Assembly (NCBI RefSeq): GCF_016888125.1
Contig: NZ_JACSWA010000481.1
Location: 1-35,973 of the forward strand
Source of the DNA: Spirulina sp. CCY15215
GTDB taxonomy: Bacteria > Cyanobacteriota > Cyanobacteriia > Cyanobacteriales > Spirulinaceae
Direction of reading: 5' to 3'
Length of the DNA stretch: 35,973 nt
The notes under the pieces are model-generated. The model did no database searches. It was not told where the DNA came from and saw only the letters and a list, made by a program, of their open reading frames with translations. This document shows positions 35,781-35,973 of the stretch, in pieces. The position numbers were made by a program, and so were the translations under genes. Positions within the stretch are counted from its first letter, which is position 1. Each line of letters starts with the position of its first letter.

Positions 35781-35973
35781 GTGAAAAAACGAAAACTGCC
35801 GAAACTCCTGTATCTCCTGCTCCTAACCGGGTTGATCGCAGCAAGACCCCCCACCGCCCAGGCGCAAACATCCATCACAGCAGCCCCCGACGGCACCGGG
35901 ACAATAATCAACTACAACGGCAACACCTACCATATCAACGGCGGCACCCAAGCCGGAGCCAACTTATTCCACT
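35781..35973 (+). CDS. Filamentous haemagglutinin-type (TPS domain) secreted protein, 5' part
   Basis: From GTG 35781 an open frame runs to the window edge (64 codons). The N-terminus is a signal peptide: basic MKKRKLPK, a leucine-rich core LLYLLLLTGLIAA and a likely cleavage near TAQAQ. The mature start reads TSITAAPDGTGTIINYNGNT and then INGGTQAGANLFH, the opening of the haemagglutination-activity (TPS) domain. Such domains direct secretion through an outer-membrane TpsB partner and are followed by large beta-helical repeats. The GTG-CCC-rich codon usage (ACC, GGC, GCC, ATC, AAC) differs from the AT-ending codons of neighbouring genes. No obvious Shine-Dalgarno is present. Size and full domains are outside the window. 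Confidence 0.85.
   Translation, partial: MKKRKLPKLLYLLLLTGLIAARPPTAQAQTSITAAPDGTGTIINYNGNTYHINGGTQAGANLFH

Overview
The window is chromosomal DNA from a cyanobacterium, very likely a filamentous one. The evidence is the dense HIP1 octamer GCGATCGC, a phycocyanin chromophore lyase of the CpcT type, a Ycf27/RpaB-like response regulator, a HetZ-family protein, cyanobacterial families such as Uma2 and DUF29, and many small inverted or heptameric intergenic repeats. No rRNA, tRNA or CRISPR array was seen. I cannot name the species.

Layout. Positions 1-510 are a graveyard of mobile DNA: the first 87 codons of a tnpB running off the left edge, the C-terminal end of a divergent tnpA, a 28-bp perfect palindrome and a second inverted-repeat element. 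Then come ligA (655-2715, +), a large membrane protein (2790-4775, -), a small secreted protein (4983-5468, +), a GAF/HD-GYP protein with a 12-codon leader ORF (5512-7211, -), a SWIM zinc-finger protein, cpcT and a phytase-like lipoprotein (7315-10876, -), and an unrecognised overlapping gene pair (11151-12516, +). cobM and truB (-) follow, then an rpaB-like regulator (+) and dps (-).

The centrepiece is an 11.2-kb run of five minus-strand signalling genes (27192 down to 15987). They encode three hybrid histidine kinases, one REC-GGDEF-EAL protein and one REC-kinase, separated by 4 to 44 bases. All five proteins begin with a receiver domain. The three hybrid kinases share a C-terminal helical tail of about 65 residues that I do not recognise. 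The largest has a GAF domain resembling bilin-binding cyanobacteriochrome domains. No DNA-binding output is in the run, so the visible output is cyclic-di-GMP turnover; the HD-GYP protein upstream adds a possible second phosphodiesterase. Just before this run lie a Uma2-family gene and a PLP-dependent ammonia-lyase gene joined by a TAATG overlap.

The right part holds an alpha/beta hydrolase, a ferrochelatase-family protein with a His-rich tail, hetZ-like (with a 446-bp upstream gap containing GAGTTGTAG repeats and a cloverleaf-like MITE), a YciO/Sua5-type gene head-to-head with larC (20 bp between start codons), a DUF29 gene, a 5-copy 23-bp tandem repeat, and the start of a secreted haemagglutinin-type (TPS domain) protein cut by the right edge.

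A recurrent theme is short repeats that have entered coding sequence while keeping frame (ligA, three kinases, the Uma2 tail, the phytase-like protein, the end of the rpaB-like gene). The best candidates for something undescribed are the kinase run with its shared tail and the unknown gene pair at 11151-12516. I see no self-contained novel defence or mobile system.
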